Source of the DNA: Algibacter sp. L3A6
GTDB taxonomy: Bacteria > Bacteroidota > Bacteroidia > Flavobacteriales > Flavobacteriaceae
Direction of reading: 5' to 3'
Length of the DNA stretch: 64,000 nucleotides
Assembly (NCBI RefSeq): GCF_009796825.1
Contig: NZ_CP047030.1
Location: 310,001 to 374,000 of the forward strand
Part shown: positions 16,811 to 25,499 of the stretch, in pieces
Layout: each line of letters begins with the position of its first letter
Numbering within the stretch: position 1 is the first letter of the stretch
Made by a program: the position numbers and the translations under genes
The notes under the pieces: generated by a model
Databases searched by the model: none
What the model was told of the DNA's origin: nothing
What the model saw: only the letters and a program-made list of their open reading frames with translations

Positions 16811-18012
16811 TTATTTGTATGGCTTTTTTCAAGTGAATAAAAAGTAGCTTGTACATAATCATCAGCATCTCCAGTATTATTCTGGTTGTAAACACCAGCT
16901 TTAAAATACATATATTGCCCGCCTTTATCGTAACCACTGCTCACCATATCAATAGTTTTTATAATATCGGCTTTACCTTCTCTAGAAATAGTAACGGTTA
17001 AAGCATTACCAACCACTTTAATTTTATACGAAAACTTTTCACCTAAAGCAATACCATCTTCTGGGTTAGAAGCAGAACTACTTCTAGAACCAATTAAATC
17101 GTACCATTGCTCGCTACCAAAACCATCCATAGGTTCGTGTGCAAAATAGATACCACCTAAAGCATTATCTTTCAGTTTTCTGTAATAAAGACGAATAGGC
17201 TCATCATCATTGGCATGTATTTGTCCAACAATAACACGACCAATTTGGCTATCATCTCCAGTTGTAGTTACATAATTTACAGCCAGAGTAGCACTCATTT
17301 CACCATCGAAACTAGCCGCTGCATTTATATCTGCGGTAGGTGCCGATCCAAAAACCCAATTGTTTTTATTCACACCTTGCGTTTTAATACTTGTATTAGT
17401 ACCACGTAGCATTTCGCGTAATTCTACTCGAGTATAACTTGTATTTAGAGAGGTTTTAAAACCAGCCACAGAGCATTTAAAAACCATACCACCATCGGTA
17501 TTAGTATAAAAATATTTACTGTTTTGATAATCTGCATTTATTTGAGCAACCGTTACGGTAACAGATGTACCATCACCCTCATCTTCTGGTATACTTAAAT
17601 TCCAAGTCGATAAATCGAAATTTTTGGAAGGTGCCACATTAGCGTCTAAAACTCCTGTACTTTCAGCTTTTGCTGCCTGAGTAATTGTTATATTTTTAGA
17701 AATATCACCACCAATAACACTTACAGAACCCGTTCGCACAGTAGTATTTGGGTTTGCTGTTACAGAGATATTTATAGTACCATTATTAGTTCCATTTGTA
17801 GGAGACAAAGTAATCCAATCATTATTATTAGCTGTGTACCAATACAAATTAGCCGTTACTGTTATTGATTTTGTTTCTTCACTTGCTGAAAACTCAGAAA
17901 CTGTAGATACATCTAAGATATCAACCTGCTCTTCCTCTCCAGAATCACTAGAATTACAGCTAAACCCAACAGTTAAAAACAAAACCGCACAAACAATATT
18001 TAATAATTTCAT
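16807..18012 (-). CDS. BACON-domain polysaccharide lyase family 7 (alginate lyase) lipoprotein
   Basis: 401 residues. A type II signal peptide ends at Cys19 (GFSC) and is followed by SSDSGEEE, an acidic stretch typical of surface-exported Bacteroidota lipoproteins. A BACON-like carbohydrate-associated domain lies at about 35-115. The PL7 domain runs from about 130 to 395 with all three signature blocks: RVELR (195-199), QIH (264-266) and YFKAGVYNQ (379-387). PL7 enzymes cut alginate by beta-elimination, and QIH-type members usually accept guluronate-containing linkages. No SusCD pair or other lyases lie nearby, so it is not in a classic PUL in this window. Confidence 0.92.
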   Translation of the reverse strand: MKLLNIVCAVLFLTVGFSCNSSDSGEEEQVDILDVSTVSEFSASEETKSITVTANLYWYTANNNDWITLSPTNGTNNGTINISVTANPNTTVRTGSVSVIGGDISKNITITQAAKAESTGVLDANVAPSKNFDLSTWNLSIPEDEGDGTSVTVTVAQINADYQNSKYFYTNTDGGMVFKCSVAGFKTSLNTSYTRVELREMLRGTNTSIKTQGVNKNNWVFGSAPTADINAAASFDGEMSATLAVNYVTTTGDDSQIGRVIVGQIHANDDEPIRLYYRKLKDNALGGIYFAHEPMDGFGSEQWYDLIGSRSSSASNPEDGIALGEKFSYKIKVVGNALTVTISREGKADIIKTIDMVSSGYDKGGQYMYFKAGVYNQNNTGDADDYVQATFYSLEKSHTNN

Positions 18013-18097
18013 GATGTAAATAATTTTTATAAAAATAGCATGTTAAATCATGTGAAACTAAAAAAACAATAGCTATTCAGTAAACTAAATGTAAAAT

Positions 18098-19270
18098 CTA
18101 AGCAAGAGCCTGCTCTATATCGGCAATAATATCATCAATATGTTCTAAACCTAAAGAACAACGCACCATACCATCAGTAATACCTGCAGCTGCTTTTACA
18201 GACGCTTCAACTTTAGCATGCGTAGTACTTGCCGGGTGTGTAACAATAGTTCTAGTATCTCCTAAATTAGCAGATAACGAACACATTTTTATACTATCAA
18301 AAAACGACTTCCCGCCTTCTATGCCACCTTCAACTTCAAAAGCCACAATACTTCCTCCCATTTTCATTTGCTTTTTAGCAATGTCATATTTAGGATGCGA
18401 CTTTAAAAACGGATATTTCACCCATTTTACTTTAGGGTGTGCTTCTAAGAATGTAGCCAATTTTAATGCATTTTCACAATGTCTTTCAACTCTAATCGCT
18501 AGAGTTTCTAAAGATTTAGATAATACCCAAGCATTAAACGGACTCATAGACGGTCCTGTTAATCTCGAAAATAAGTAAATTTCTCTAATTAATTCCTTTT
18601 TACCAACAGTTACACCACCTAACACACGCCCTTGGCCATCCATTAATTTAGTTGCAGAATGAATTACTAAATCTGCTCCAAATTTTATAGGTTGCTGTAA
18701 ATACGGCGTTGCAAAACAGTTATCAATAACAAGCAGTAAATTATGCTTTTTACAAATAGCACTTAAAAACTCTAAATCCAACACATCAACACCTGGGTTT
18801 GTAGGCGTTTCAGCATAAATAAATTTCGTGTTTGGCTGTATTAAACTTTCTATGGTTTCAACTTCATTGATATTGAAATATGAACATTCAATATTCCATT
18901 TCGGAAAATACTTAGTAAACAAACCATGCGTAGCACCAAAAACAGAACTGCAAGACACCACATGGTCTCCAGCATCCAACAACGTTGCAAATGTAGAAAA
19001 CACAGCAGCCATACCACTTGCAAAAGCAAAACCAGCCTCTGCACCTTCCATTTTACAAACCTTATCTACAAATTCGTTTACATTAGGATTGCTATATCTA
19101 CTATATAAATCGCGTTGTTTCTCCTCCGCAAAAGACGCGCGCATCTCCTCAGAATCCTCAAACACAAATCCAGACGTTAAGTACAAAGGTACCGAATGCT
19201 CCGAAAATTGTGTGTTTTCACTCTGTGTGCGTATCGCTTCTGTTTCAAAATGTTTTTTATTCTCGCTCAT
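18098..19270 (-). CDS. metZ: O-succinyl/acetylhomoserine sulfhydrylase or cystathionine gamma-synthase-like PLP enzyme
   Basis: 390 residues from the ATG at 19270 (MSENKKHF); an in-frame ATG at 19288 gives an unneeded extension. This is a Cys/Met metabolism PLP enzyme: the PLP-binding lysine is in SATKLMDGQGR, with the YSRYSNPN segment and the SGMAA loop. It closely follows the MetZ pattern (sulfide plus activated homoserine to homocysteine), though cystathionine gamma-synthase activity cannot be excluded by eye. It is third in the methionine locus, 266 bases downstream of the metX-thrA fusion, with a dispersed repeat in between. Confidence 0.85.
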   Translation of the reverse strand: MSENKKHFETEAIRTQSENTQFSEHSVPLYLTSGFVFEDSEEMRASFAEEKQRDLYSRYSNPNVNEFVDKVCKMEGAEAGFAFASGMAAVFSTFATLLDAGDHVVSCSSVFGATHGLFTKYFPKWNIECSYFNINEVETIESLIQPNTKFIYAETPTNPGVDVLDLEFLSAICKKHNLLLVIDNCFATPYLQQPIKFGADLVIHSATKLMDGQGRVLGGVTVGKKELIREIYLFSRLTGPSMSPFNAWVLSKSLETLAIRVERHCENALKLATFLEAHPKVKWVKYPFLKSHPKYDIAKKQMKMGGSIVAFEVEGGIEGGKSFFDSIKMCSLSANLGDTRTIVTHPASTTHAKVEASVKAAAGITDGMVRCSLGLEHIDDIIADIEQALA

Positions 19271-19333
19271 TTTATTTCCACTATTCAATAAAGGTTAAAA
19301 AACCTCAAAGATTTATTTTTAATATTTTTATTT

Positions 19334-19416
19334 GGGCATTCCCCTATCGGGTCGGGCTTTCCGCTATATCTTTTTTGAGAAAAACAAAAAAGGATGCCGC
19401 ATCAATCCCTAATGCA
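19334..19416 (-). repeat. Dispersed intergenic repeat, copy 1 (AAAGCCCGACCC family)
   Basis: Read on the minus strand it contains ATTAGGGATTGA, GCGGCATCC, GTTTTTCTC, AAAAAAG, then AGCGGAAAGCCCGACCC and an ATGCCC end. The same ordered blocks recur on the plus strand at 25500-25599. The element lies in the metX-thrA/metZ gap (19271-19536), which otherwise holds only the palindrome at 19505-19524. Confidence 0.7.
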
Positions 19417-19504
19417 CTTACCTGCTATGGTTCGTTTCTAACCAACAGGATTTTTTGTTCTCTTCCAAAGACCTATTAGATTTTAAAAACCTGACAAATC
19501 TGAG

Positions 19505-19524
19505 ATTTCCGCCTTCGCGGAAAT
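19505..19524. repeat. Perfect palindrome ATTTCCGC-CTTC-GCGGAAAT
   Basis: 8-bp arms with a 4-base loop, just after the stop of the metX-thrA gene. It is the best copy of the family also found in the cys operon gaps at 3032-3051 and 3988-4005. Confidence 0.65.
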
Positions 19525-19536
19525 AGAAAAACAATA

Positions 19537-22500
19537 TTAATTGATATGCTTAGATAATCGTAAAATATCGCCAAACACACCACGCCCTGTAACCTCTGCT
19601 CCAGCACCTGCACCTTGAATCACGATAGGTTGCTCACCATAACTCTCAGTAAATATTTCAAAAATAGCATCCGAACCTTTTATTTGTCCTAAAGTACTAT
19701 CGTTCGGTATAGATACGAGTTTAACCTCCAAAACTCCTTTATCTTGAGATAAATCTCCCGATAAATCACCAATATAACGCAATACATGTCCTGGCTCTTG
19801 CTTATCTTTTACAGCCTGGTATTGTTCATTTAAAACATCTAATTGTCCTAAAAATGATTCCACAGATATATTTTGATACGCTTCAGGAATTAAATTCTGT
19901 ACCGAAACATCTTCAAACTCATTATGCAAATCTAACTCTCTCGCTAAAATTAATAGCTTTCTAGCTACATCATTTCCTGAAAAATCTTCTCTTGGGTCAG
20001 GTTCTGTAAATCCTTTGTCGATAGTTTCCTGAATAATTTCACTAAACGGTTTATTTTCAACAGAAAAATTATTGAATAAATAACTCAACGTTCCCGAGAA
20101 CACCCCACGAATTCTAGTAATATTCTCACCAGATTCGTGCAATAACTTAATAGTATCAATTAACGGTAAACCTGCGCCAACCGTAGTTTCATATAAATAT
20201 TGTTTCTTATTTTCTTTTAACTGAACACGTAAATCTTTATAAAATTTATGAGAAATGGTGTTTGCAATTTTATTAGAAGATACCAAATCGAAACCAGCCT
20301 CTATTAAAGGGATGTAGTTTTCATAAAAACTTGGACTCGCCGTATTATCCACTGCAATTAAATTTTCTAAATGATTTTCTCTTGCAAAAGCAATAATATC
20401 CTCAATAGAACTTTCTGTTTCTACCGTTTTAATAGCATCCTCCCAATTAGCATCAACACCATTTTTACTTAAAAGTTGTTTTTTAGAATTCGCAATAGCA
20501 AACACATTTAAGTTAATCGCTTTACGTTTTTCAATATCGCTTCTGGATTTTAAAATCTGATTAATCAAAGCGCCTCCAACACCTCCGTGTCCAAAAATGG
20601 CAATGTTTATCTTTTTAGAAATTCCGAAAATCTCACCATGAATCACGTTCATAGCTTTATGTAATTGCGATTTTTTAAGCACTAAACTTATATTTCTTCC
20701 GGTAACGGTATTGTTAAATAACAACGGCGTAATCTGGTTTTTGATAAGCGCATTAAATGGTTTGTGGAACGAACTTAACTCGATACCAATAATAGAAATA
20801 ACAGACACATCGTCCACAACATCAATTTTATTAACATCTTGCGAATAGAAATCGTTTTCAAACTCACGTTCTAAAGCAATTACCGCTTGTGTAGCTTGGT
20901 TTGCATTAATTATCAACCCTATACCACGCTCTGATGAACCTTGAGAAATAATACTCACACTAATATCGTGGATACTTAGCGCTCTAAAAATTCGAGCATC
21001 TACACCACTTTTACCCAATAATCCACGCCCCTCAAGGTTTAAAAGTGCTACGTTATCTAGAACAGAAAGCGATGTCACTTCTTTAGCACTTGGTTTTGCT
21101 GTAATTAAGGTGCCTTCATCTTCTGGATTAAAGGTATTTAAAATACGTAAGTTAATATTTTTTTCAACTAAAGGAATGATGGTTTTGGCATGCAAAATAG
21201 TGGTTCCAAAGTTGGCCAACTCGTTCGCCTCACTAAACGACAATTCTCTAATCTTTTGAGCATCGGCAACCAAATCAGGGTTTGCCGTGTAAATACCGTT
21301 TACGTGTGTATAATTTTGTAACTCTTCAGCATCTAAATAATTTGCAATTAAGGCTGCTGTGTAATTACTTCCATTTCTACCTAAAGTCGTTGTTTCTTCT
21401 TTTAAGTTAGACGCAATAAAACCTGTAATTACATTTACAGCATCTTTATGTGCTTTGAAAAAAGCAGTGACATTATCTTTAGATAATTTAGCAATAGGAA
21501 TTGCATTTCCGAAGTTCTCATCAGTTTTTATTAGTTTTCTAGAATCTACCGCATTAGACTTTATACCTTTTTCATTCAATAAAGCTGCAACCATTTTAAT
21601 AGATAATAATTCGCCTTGTGCTAAAATAGTATCCTTAATCTTTCCGCTGTAATCTCCAAGTAAACTAACACCTTCAAATAATTTATCAAGCAATGTAAAT
21701 TCTTCAGTAAAATCAATAGTTTTTAAAGGCTCTTTTTGATAGGTTTTAAACGTTTCAAGTTGCGCTTTGTAATCTATACCTTTTGCAGCTAGATTTAAAA
21801 CGGCTTCTAACTCATCGGTAGCATTGCCACGCGCTGAAACCACAACCGAAATTTTATCGCCATTATTAACTTTATTTTCAATAATGGTAATTACATTATT
21901 CAATCCTTCGCCATTGCCTAAAGATTTGCCTCCAAACTTTAATACTTTCATTCTTTTCTTTTTTGAATCTGGCACAAAAATGCCTTCTATAATTTTTTCT
22001 AACTGCTCGTATTCCATTAAAAACGCATCGTGACCGTGTACCGAATGAATTTCGTTGTACGTAACATTCGGGTTGGTTAATGCTAATTGTTTGTGTGTTT
22101 CTCTATTTTCTTCTGCTGTGAAAAACAAATCGGAATCGACACCTACAATATGGATATTCGCTTTAATATTTTCTAAGACATTAAAATCTTCTGGTCTATT
22201 TTTGGTAACATCAATTGTTCTAAGCAACTGATTCATTAATTTATAAGCTGAAAGCTGAAAACGTTCTTGCAACTTTTTACCGTGATGTAACAACCAACTT
22301 TCTACATTAAAAATCTCTAAATCTACATTTTTAGAACGATGAAAACGCTCTTTAAAAGATTCTGGAGTGCGGTAACACAACATGGCGTGCATTCGCGCAT
22401 CGTGCACCGGATTTTTTGAATTTATTAAAAACTGTTCTTGAATCTGGCAGTTTGCTATAAGCCAATCGGTAGATTTCCAATCGGTTGCAATAACCACCAA

Positions 22501-22935
22501 ATTTTCGGTGAAATCGGGTTGTAAAACCGCCATTTCCCAAGCAATTCCACCTCCTAAAGAACCTCCAACAGCAGCAAAAAGCTTTCCTATTTTTAATTCC
22601 TTTAAACCTAGCAAAAATATTTTTGCGACATCGCGTGCTATAAAATCCTTGTAATTTTCAACAACAAAACCGTCGTAACTATTTCCAGGAATATTGAATG
22701 CTAAAACGCTGTATAGTTTTGTGTCGATTACTTTATCATCGCCAACTAAATCTAACCACCAGCCATCTTCGCCAGCAACATCACTGTTTCCGGTTAAGGC
22801 ATGATTTATTAACACAATAGGTGCACTACCCAGTGGTTTTCCAAACACTTGATAACTTAAATTAAGTTCAGCATTAAGCACATCGCTTTCAGTGCGATAA
22901 TTTTTAATAGTAATATGTTGCAATGGGTGCTTCAA
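19537..22935 (-). CDS. thrA: Trifunctional fusion: homoserine O-acetyltransferase - aspartate kinase - homoserine dehydrogenase
   Basis: 1132 residues in one open frame. Residues 1-322 are a MetX alpha/beta-hydrolase: HALTGNSD loop, nucleophile Ser126 in GGSLGGG and His302 in HGHDAF. From Met329 (MKVLKFGGKSLG) an aspartate kinase with ACT regulatory domains runs to about 765. Then NAD(P)-binding homoserine dehydrogenase (IAIFGHGGVGG, about 774 onward) fills the C-terminus. It covers the first and third steps from aspartate to homoserine plus acylation for methionine. No stop or frameshift separates MetX from ThrA. The first usable start is TTG at 22935: an in-frame stop lies five codons upstream and there is no ATG before residue ~135. 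Confidence 0.92.
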   Translation of the reverse strand: MKHPLQHITIKNYRTESDVLNAELNLSYQVFGKPLGSAPIVLINHALTGNSDVAGEDGWWLDLVGDDKVIDTKLYSVLAFNIPGNSYDGFVVENYKDFIARDVAKIFLLGLKELKIGKLFAAVGGSLGGGIAWEMAVLQPDFTENLVVIATDWKSTDWLIANCQIQEQFLINSKNPVHDARMHAMLCYRTPESFKERFHRSKNVDLEIFNVESWLLHHGKKLQERFQLSAYKLMNQLLRTIDVTKNRPEDFNVLENIKANIHIVGVDSDLFFTAEENRETHKQLALTNPNVTYNEIHSVHGHDAFLMEYEQLEKIIEGIFVPDSKKKRMKVLKFGGKSLGNGEGLNNVITIIENKVNNGDKISVVVSARGNATDELEAVLNLAAKGIDYKAQLETFKTYQKEPLKTIDFTEEFTLLDKLFEGVSLLGDYSGKIKDTILAQGELLSIKMVAALLNEKGIKSNAVDSRKLIKTDENFGNAIPIAKLSKDNVTAFFKAHKDAVNVITGFIASNLKEETTTLGRNGSNYTAALIANYLDAEELQNYTHVNGIYTANPDLVADAQKIRELSFSEANELANFGTTILHAKTIIPLVEKNINLRILNTFNPEDEGTLITAKPSAKEVTSLSVLDNVALLNLEGRGLLGKSGVDARIFRALSIHDISVSIISQGSSERGIGLIINANQATQAVIALEREFENDFYSQDVNKIDVVDDVSVISIIGIELSSFHKPFNALIKNQITPLLFNNTVTGRNISLVLKKSQLHKAMNVIHGEIFGISKKINIAIFGHGGVGGALINQILKSRSDIEKRKAINLNVFAIANSKKQLLSKNGVDANWEDAIKTVETESSIEDIIAFARENHLENLIAVDNTASPSFYENYIPLIEAGFDLVSSNKIANTISHKFYKDLRVQLKENKKQYLYETTVGAGLPLIDTIKLLHESGENITRIRGVFSGTLSYLFNNFSVENKPFSEIIQETIDKGFTEPDPREDFSGNDVARKLLILARELDLHNEFEDVSVQNLIPEAYQNISVESFLGQLDVLNEQYQAVKDKQEPGHVLRYIGDLSGDLSQDKGVLEVKLVSIPNDSTLGQIKGSDAIFEIFTESYGEQPIVIQGAGAGAEVTGRGVFGDILRLSKHIN

Positions 22936-22971
22936 TTCTTTATGTTTTTAAAACCGACTAAGTTTTTATTT

Positions 22972-23002
22972 AACCGACACCATTTTTAAAATCGTGTCGG
23001 TT
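22972..23002 (-). terminator. Hairpin between metY and metX-thrA (AACCGACAC stem)
   Basis: AACCGACAC (22972-22980) pairs with GTGTCGGTT (22994-23002), a 9-bp perfect stem with a 13-base loop. On the transcript it is followed by AAATAAAAAC, so it is not a strong T-run terminator. It lies 36 bases before the TTG start of the fusion gene. Confidence 0.5.
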
Positions 23003-23011
23003 TATTTTGTT

Positions 23012-23039
23012 TCCTGCAAGATCGCAAAACCTTGCAGGA
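23012..23039 (-). terminator. Hairpin just after metY stop (CCTGCAAG stem)
   Basis: TCCTGCAAG (23012-23020) pairs with CTTGCAGGA (23031-23039), a 9-bp perfect stem with a 10-base loop, 19 bases after the metY stop. With the neighbouring hairpin it may attenuate or process the transcript between metY and metX-thrA. Confidence 0.55.
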
Positions 23040-23058
23040 TGTTGTATTATTTTACTAA

Positions 23059-24333
23059 TTATATCGTTGCAAAAGCAGCTTGTAAATCTGCTTTTAAATC
23101 TTCAATATCTTCAAGACCAATAGATAAACGCACTAAATCGCTAGACACTCCTGCAGCTTCTTGCGCTGTTTCATCTAATTGTTGATGCGTTGTACTTGCT
23201 GGGTGAATAATTAAAGATTTTGTATCTCCAATATTAGCAAGTAAAGAAAACAACTTGGTATTATCGGCAATTTTCTTTGCCGCTTCAAAACCACCTTTAT
23301 GCCCGAAAGTGACTAAACCACTTTGCCCTTTTGGTAAATATTTATCTGCTAAAGTTTTGTATTTACTGCTTTCTAAACCAGGATAGTTTACCCATGCAAT
23401 CTCCTCTTGAGCCTCTAACCATTTAGCAATCTCTAATGCATTTGCACTGTGTTGTTTTATTCTTACTGGTAAAGTCTCTAAACCTTGAATAATTTGGAAG
23501 GAGTTAAACGGACTTAAAGCACCACCAAAATCACGTAAACCTTCTAATATTAATTTAAAAACATAAGAAGCCGCACCTAAAGTTTCGTAGTATTTCAATC
23601 CGTGGTAACCTGCAGAAGGTTCAGTAAATTCAGGGAATTTTCCGTTAGCCCAATTAAAGGTTCCTCCGTCAACAATAGCACCGCCTAAAGACGTTCCTTG
23701 CCCTCCAATATATTTAGTTAAAGAATGAATAACAATATCCGCTCCATGTTTTAGAGGGTTTAATAATACTGGCGTAGCCACTGTATTATCTACAATAAAA
23801 GGCACTCCGGCCGCTTTAGACTGTACTGCAATAGCTTCTAAATCTAAAACATCTAATTTTGGGTTCCCTAAAGATTCTACAAAAAATGCTCTAGTATTAT
23901 CTTGCACTGCTGCTTTAAAATTTTCTGGGTTAGACGCATCTACAAACGTAGTTGTAATACCAAAACGAGGTAAGGTTACATTCAATAAATTATACGTACC
24001 ACCATATAAACTACTAGACGCTACAATATGGTCTCCAGATTTTAAAAGTGTTAATAACCCCGTTGAAATTGCTGCTGTTCCTGAAGCAAAAACAACGGCT
24101 CCAACACCACCTTCTACAGCCGCTAAACGATCTTGTAAAATTTGATTGGTTGGGTTGTTTAAACGGGTATAAATAAAACCTAGTTCTTTTAATGAAAATA
24201 GGTTTGCTGCATGATCTGAATCGTTAAAAACATACGATGATGTTTGGTAAATTGGCACGGCTTGCGTTCCTCCGTTTGCTTTTACATCGTGTCCTGCGTG
24301 TAATGCGTTAGTTGATAATTTGTGATCGCTCAT
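23059..24333 (-). CDS. metY: O-acetylhomoserine sulfhydrylase
   Basis: 424 residues from the ATG at 24333 (MSDHKLSTNALHAG); a reading from 24396 adds a 21-residue non-homologous-looking extension. The sequence has the long MetY-type PLP fold: YTRLNNPT, ASGTAA, the PLP lysine in HSLTKYIGGQG, and the MetY-specific insert around GGTFNWANGKFPEFTEPS. It makes homocysteine from O-acetylhomoserine and sulfide. It is the first gene behind the SAM-I riboswitch (24466-24586), so repression by S-adenosylmethionine is expected. The MetX domain of the next gene supplies its substrate. Confidence 0.95.
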   Translation of the reverse strand: MSDHKLSTNALHAGHDVKANGGTQAVPIYQTSSYVFNDSDHAANLFSLKELGFIYTRLNNPTNQILQDRLAAVEGGVGAVVFASGTAAISTGLLTLLKSGDHIVASSSLYGGTYNLLNVTLPRFGITTTFVDASNPENFKAAVQDNTRAFFVESLGNPKLDVLDLEAIAVQSKAAGVPFIVDNTVATPVLLNPLKHGADIVIHSLTKYIGGQGTSLGGAIVDGGTFNWANGKFPEFTEPSAGYHGLKYYETLGAASYVFKLILEGLRDFGGALSPFNSFQIIQGLETLPVRIKQHSANALEIAKWLEAQEEIAWVNYPGLESSKYKTLADKYLPKGQSGLVTFGHKGGFEAAKKIADNTKLFSLLANIGDTKSLIIHPASTTHQQLDETAQEAAGVSSDLVRLSIGLEDIEDLKADLQAAFATI

Positions 24334-24441
24334 TTTTCTTATTTTTTTAGTTAATTGGTTGCCGCTTTTTGCGATTAAATAAAAAGTCAAATTCACTTTA
24401 AAAAAGTGTACTTAATAGAAAAATGTTATAAGAAGTTTTAA

Positions 24442-24458
24442 AATTGCAGAAAGCAATT
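24442..24458 (-). terminator. Short stem-loop downstream of the SAM riboswitch (candidate expression platform)
   Basis: AATTGC (24442-24447) pairs with GCAATT (24453-24458); on the transcript a TTTTAAAA stretch follows. The stem is short for an intrinsic terminator, but it is in the right place, just after P1 of the aptamer and about 110 bases before metY. Confidence 0.45.
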
Positions 24459-24465
24459 CTTGTTA

Positions 24466-24586
24466 GTTATCTATCCAAACACCAATAAATGAATTGGTAA
24501 TTTAAGTAGAATTTAGCACCTTCATTACTAAGTGTAAAGGGTTGCTAAGGCTTCAGCGGGTCTATCCCTCCACCTTTCTTGATAAC
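24466..24586 (-). promoter_or_regulatory. SAM-I (S-box) riboswitch aptamer upstream of metY
   Basis: Read on the minus strand, GTTATC (24586-24581) opens P1, followed by the S-box core AAGAAAGGTGGAGGGA, then ACCCGCTGAAGCC and TTAGCAACC, then GAAGGTGCTAA and TTCTAC. It closes with GATAAC (24471-24466), pairing with the first strand. These are the ordered conserved blocks of the SAM-I family. It controls metY and probably the following metX-thrA and metZ genes in response to S-adenosylmethionine. The rest of the 24334-24893 gap holds a promoter and a palindrome listed separately, and no further gene. Confidence 0.93.
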
Positions 24587-24617
24587 ATTTCAGTAAGTTT
24601 ATTGAACTTTGTGAATG

Positions 24618-24650
24618 CAAATATTCAATTAATTAAGGTTAATATCCAAA
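24618..24650 (-). promoter_or_regulatory. Candidate promoter for the riboswitch-metY transcript
   Basis: On the minus strand TTTG (24650-24647) is followed after 21 bases by AATATTTG (24625-24618), a one-mismatch fit to TAnnTTTG. Transcription would begin near 24611, about 25 bases before the aptamer's P1. Confidence 0.5.
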
Positions 24651-24674
24651 TTTTTAGCAGAAAATTTTAAAGTT

Positions 24675-24689
24675 TTATGATTATCATAA
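24675..24689. promoter_or_regulatory. Perfect palindrome TTATGAT-T-ATCATAA upstream of the met promoter
   Basis: 7-bp arms around a single central base, 25 bases upstream of the candidate -33 element of the met promoter. It could be an operator for a regulator acting in addition to the riboswitch. AT-rich palindromes also arise by chance. Confidence 0.35.
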
Positions 24690-24893
24690 CGTTTTGCTGT
24701 TTTAAAGGTTATGCCTCACAATATATCGACTTTCTATATTATTATTATTTCCTAACTAAACATCTCTTAGTATCTTGAAAATAAATAACTTCGCCTTGCG
24801 ATTCGAAACAAAAATCTAGCTAAAATTTTAACTCCTTTCGCAATGTCGAAATAACAACAAATACTGCCATAACCTCATTAACCAAAAGATAAA

Positions 24894-25430
24894 ATGAAAA
24901 ACACCTTAATTATATTTTTACTTATAATCCCACGATTATTGTGTGCTGATGCATGGGATAATTTAACCTTACAACAAGCAGAACAAGTTTCTGAATTTTT
25001 AAATACAGATCCCTATATTTTGGATTATTGCGATTGCTGTAACTATGAAGGTGAATACGCTACAAAAATCTACTTGATGAAGGTGAAATCAACCGAAATT
25101 ATTACGTGTGATTGGAACTCGGAATACTATAGCGTAAGAGCCGATGTTGATATTTTGGCCGAAATTCCATATATAAAAGAGGGACCTGACATTAATTATG
25201 CACACCGATACAAATCGAAAGAAGAGCTAGTAATAACCATGAATTATACATGGGCATATAACGAACAAAAGGAAAAGGCTGCGCCTATATACACAATTAT
25301 CCCCTACAATATCTACGGAGAAACGAACCCCAATTTGGGTTCTTGCAAGGCGTTTACAAGTTTCCCTAAACCAAAACAGATAAAAAATAGAAAATATAAA
25401 AAGTGGTATAATAAAAGATTTCAAATCTAA
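24894..25430 (+). CDS. Secreted protein of unknown function, with a C-x-C-C cluster
   Basis: 178 residues. The N-terminal hydrophobic stretch (TLIIFLLIIPRLLCADA) looks like a cleavable signal peptide. Mature residues include YCDCCNYEGEYATKIY (about 43-58), a C-x-C-C group, and two later cysteines, suggesting disulfides or metal binding. The C-terminus is basic (KQIKNRKYKKWYNKR). I do not recognise a family. It stands alone on the plus strand between the divergent methionine locus and the convergent recQ, and is followed by a dispersed repeat with a strong terminator hairpin. Confidence 0.7.
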   Translation: MKNTLIIFLLIIPRLLCADAWDNLTLQQAEQVSEFLNTDPYILDYCDCCNYEGEYATKIYLMKVKSTEIITCDWNSEYYSVRADVDILAEIPYIKEGPDINYAHRYKSKEELVITMNYTWAYNEQKEKAAPIYTIIPYNIYGETNPNLGSCKAFTSFPKPKQIKNRKYKKWYNKRFQI

Positions 25431-25499
25431 GAAACGCGATTACTACCCTATTTAACAAAACAAACCATTAACGAACATCCTTAAACCAAGCAATAGCTC

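Noticed and set aside
18828..19298. 156-codon open frame on the plus strand over metZ
   Set aside because: It is antisense to a strongly conserved PLP enzyme and has low-complexity, Ser/Thr-rich translation with no motif, so it is a shadow frame.
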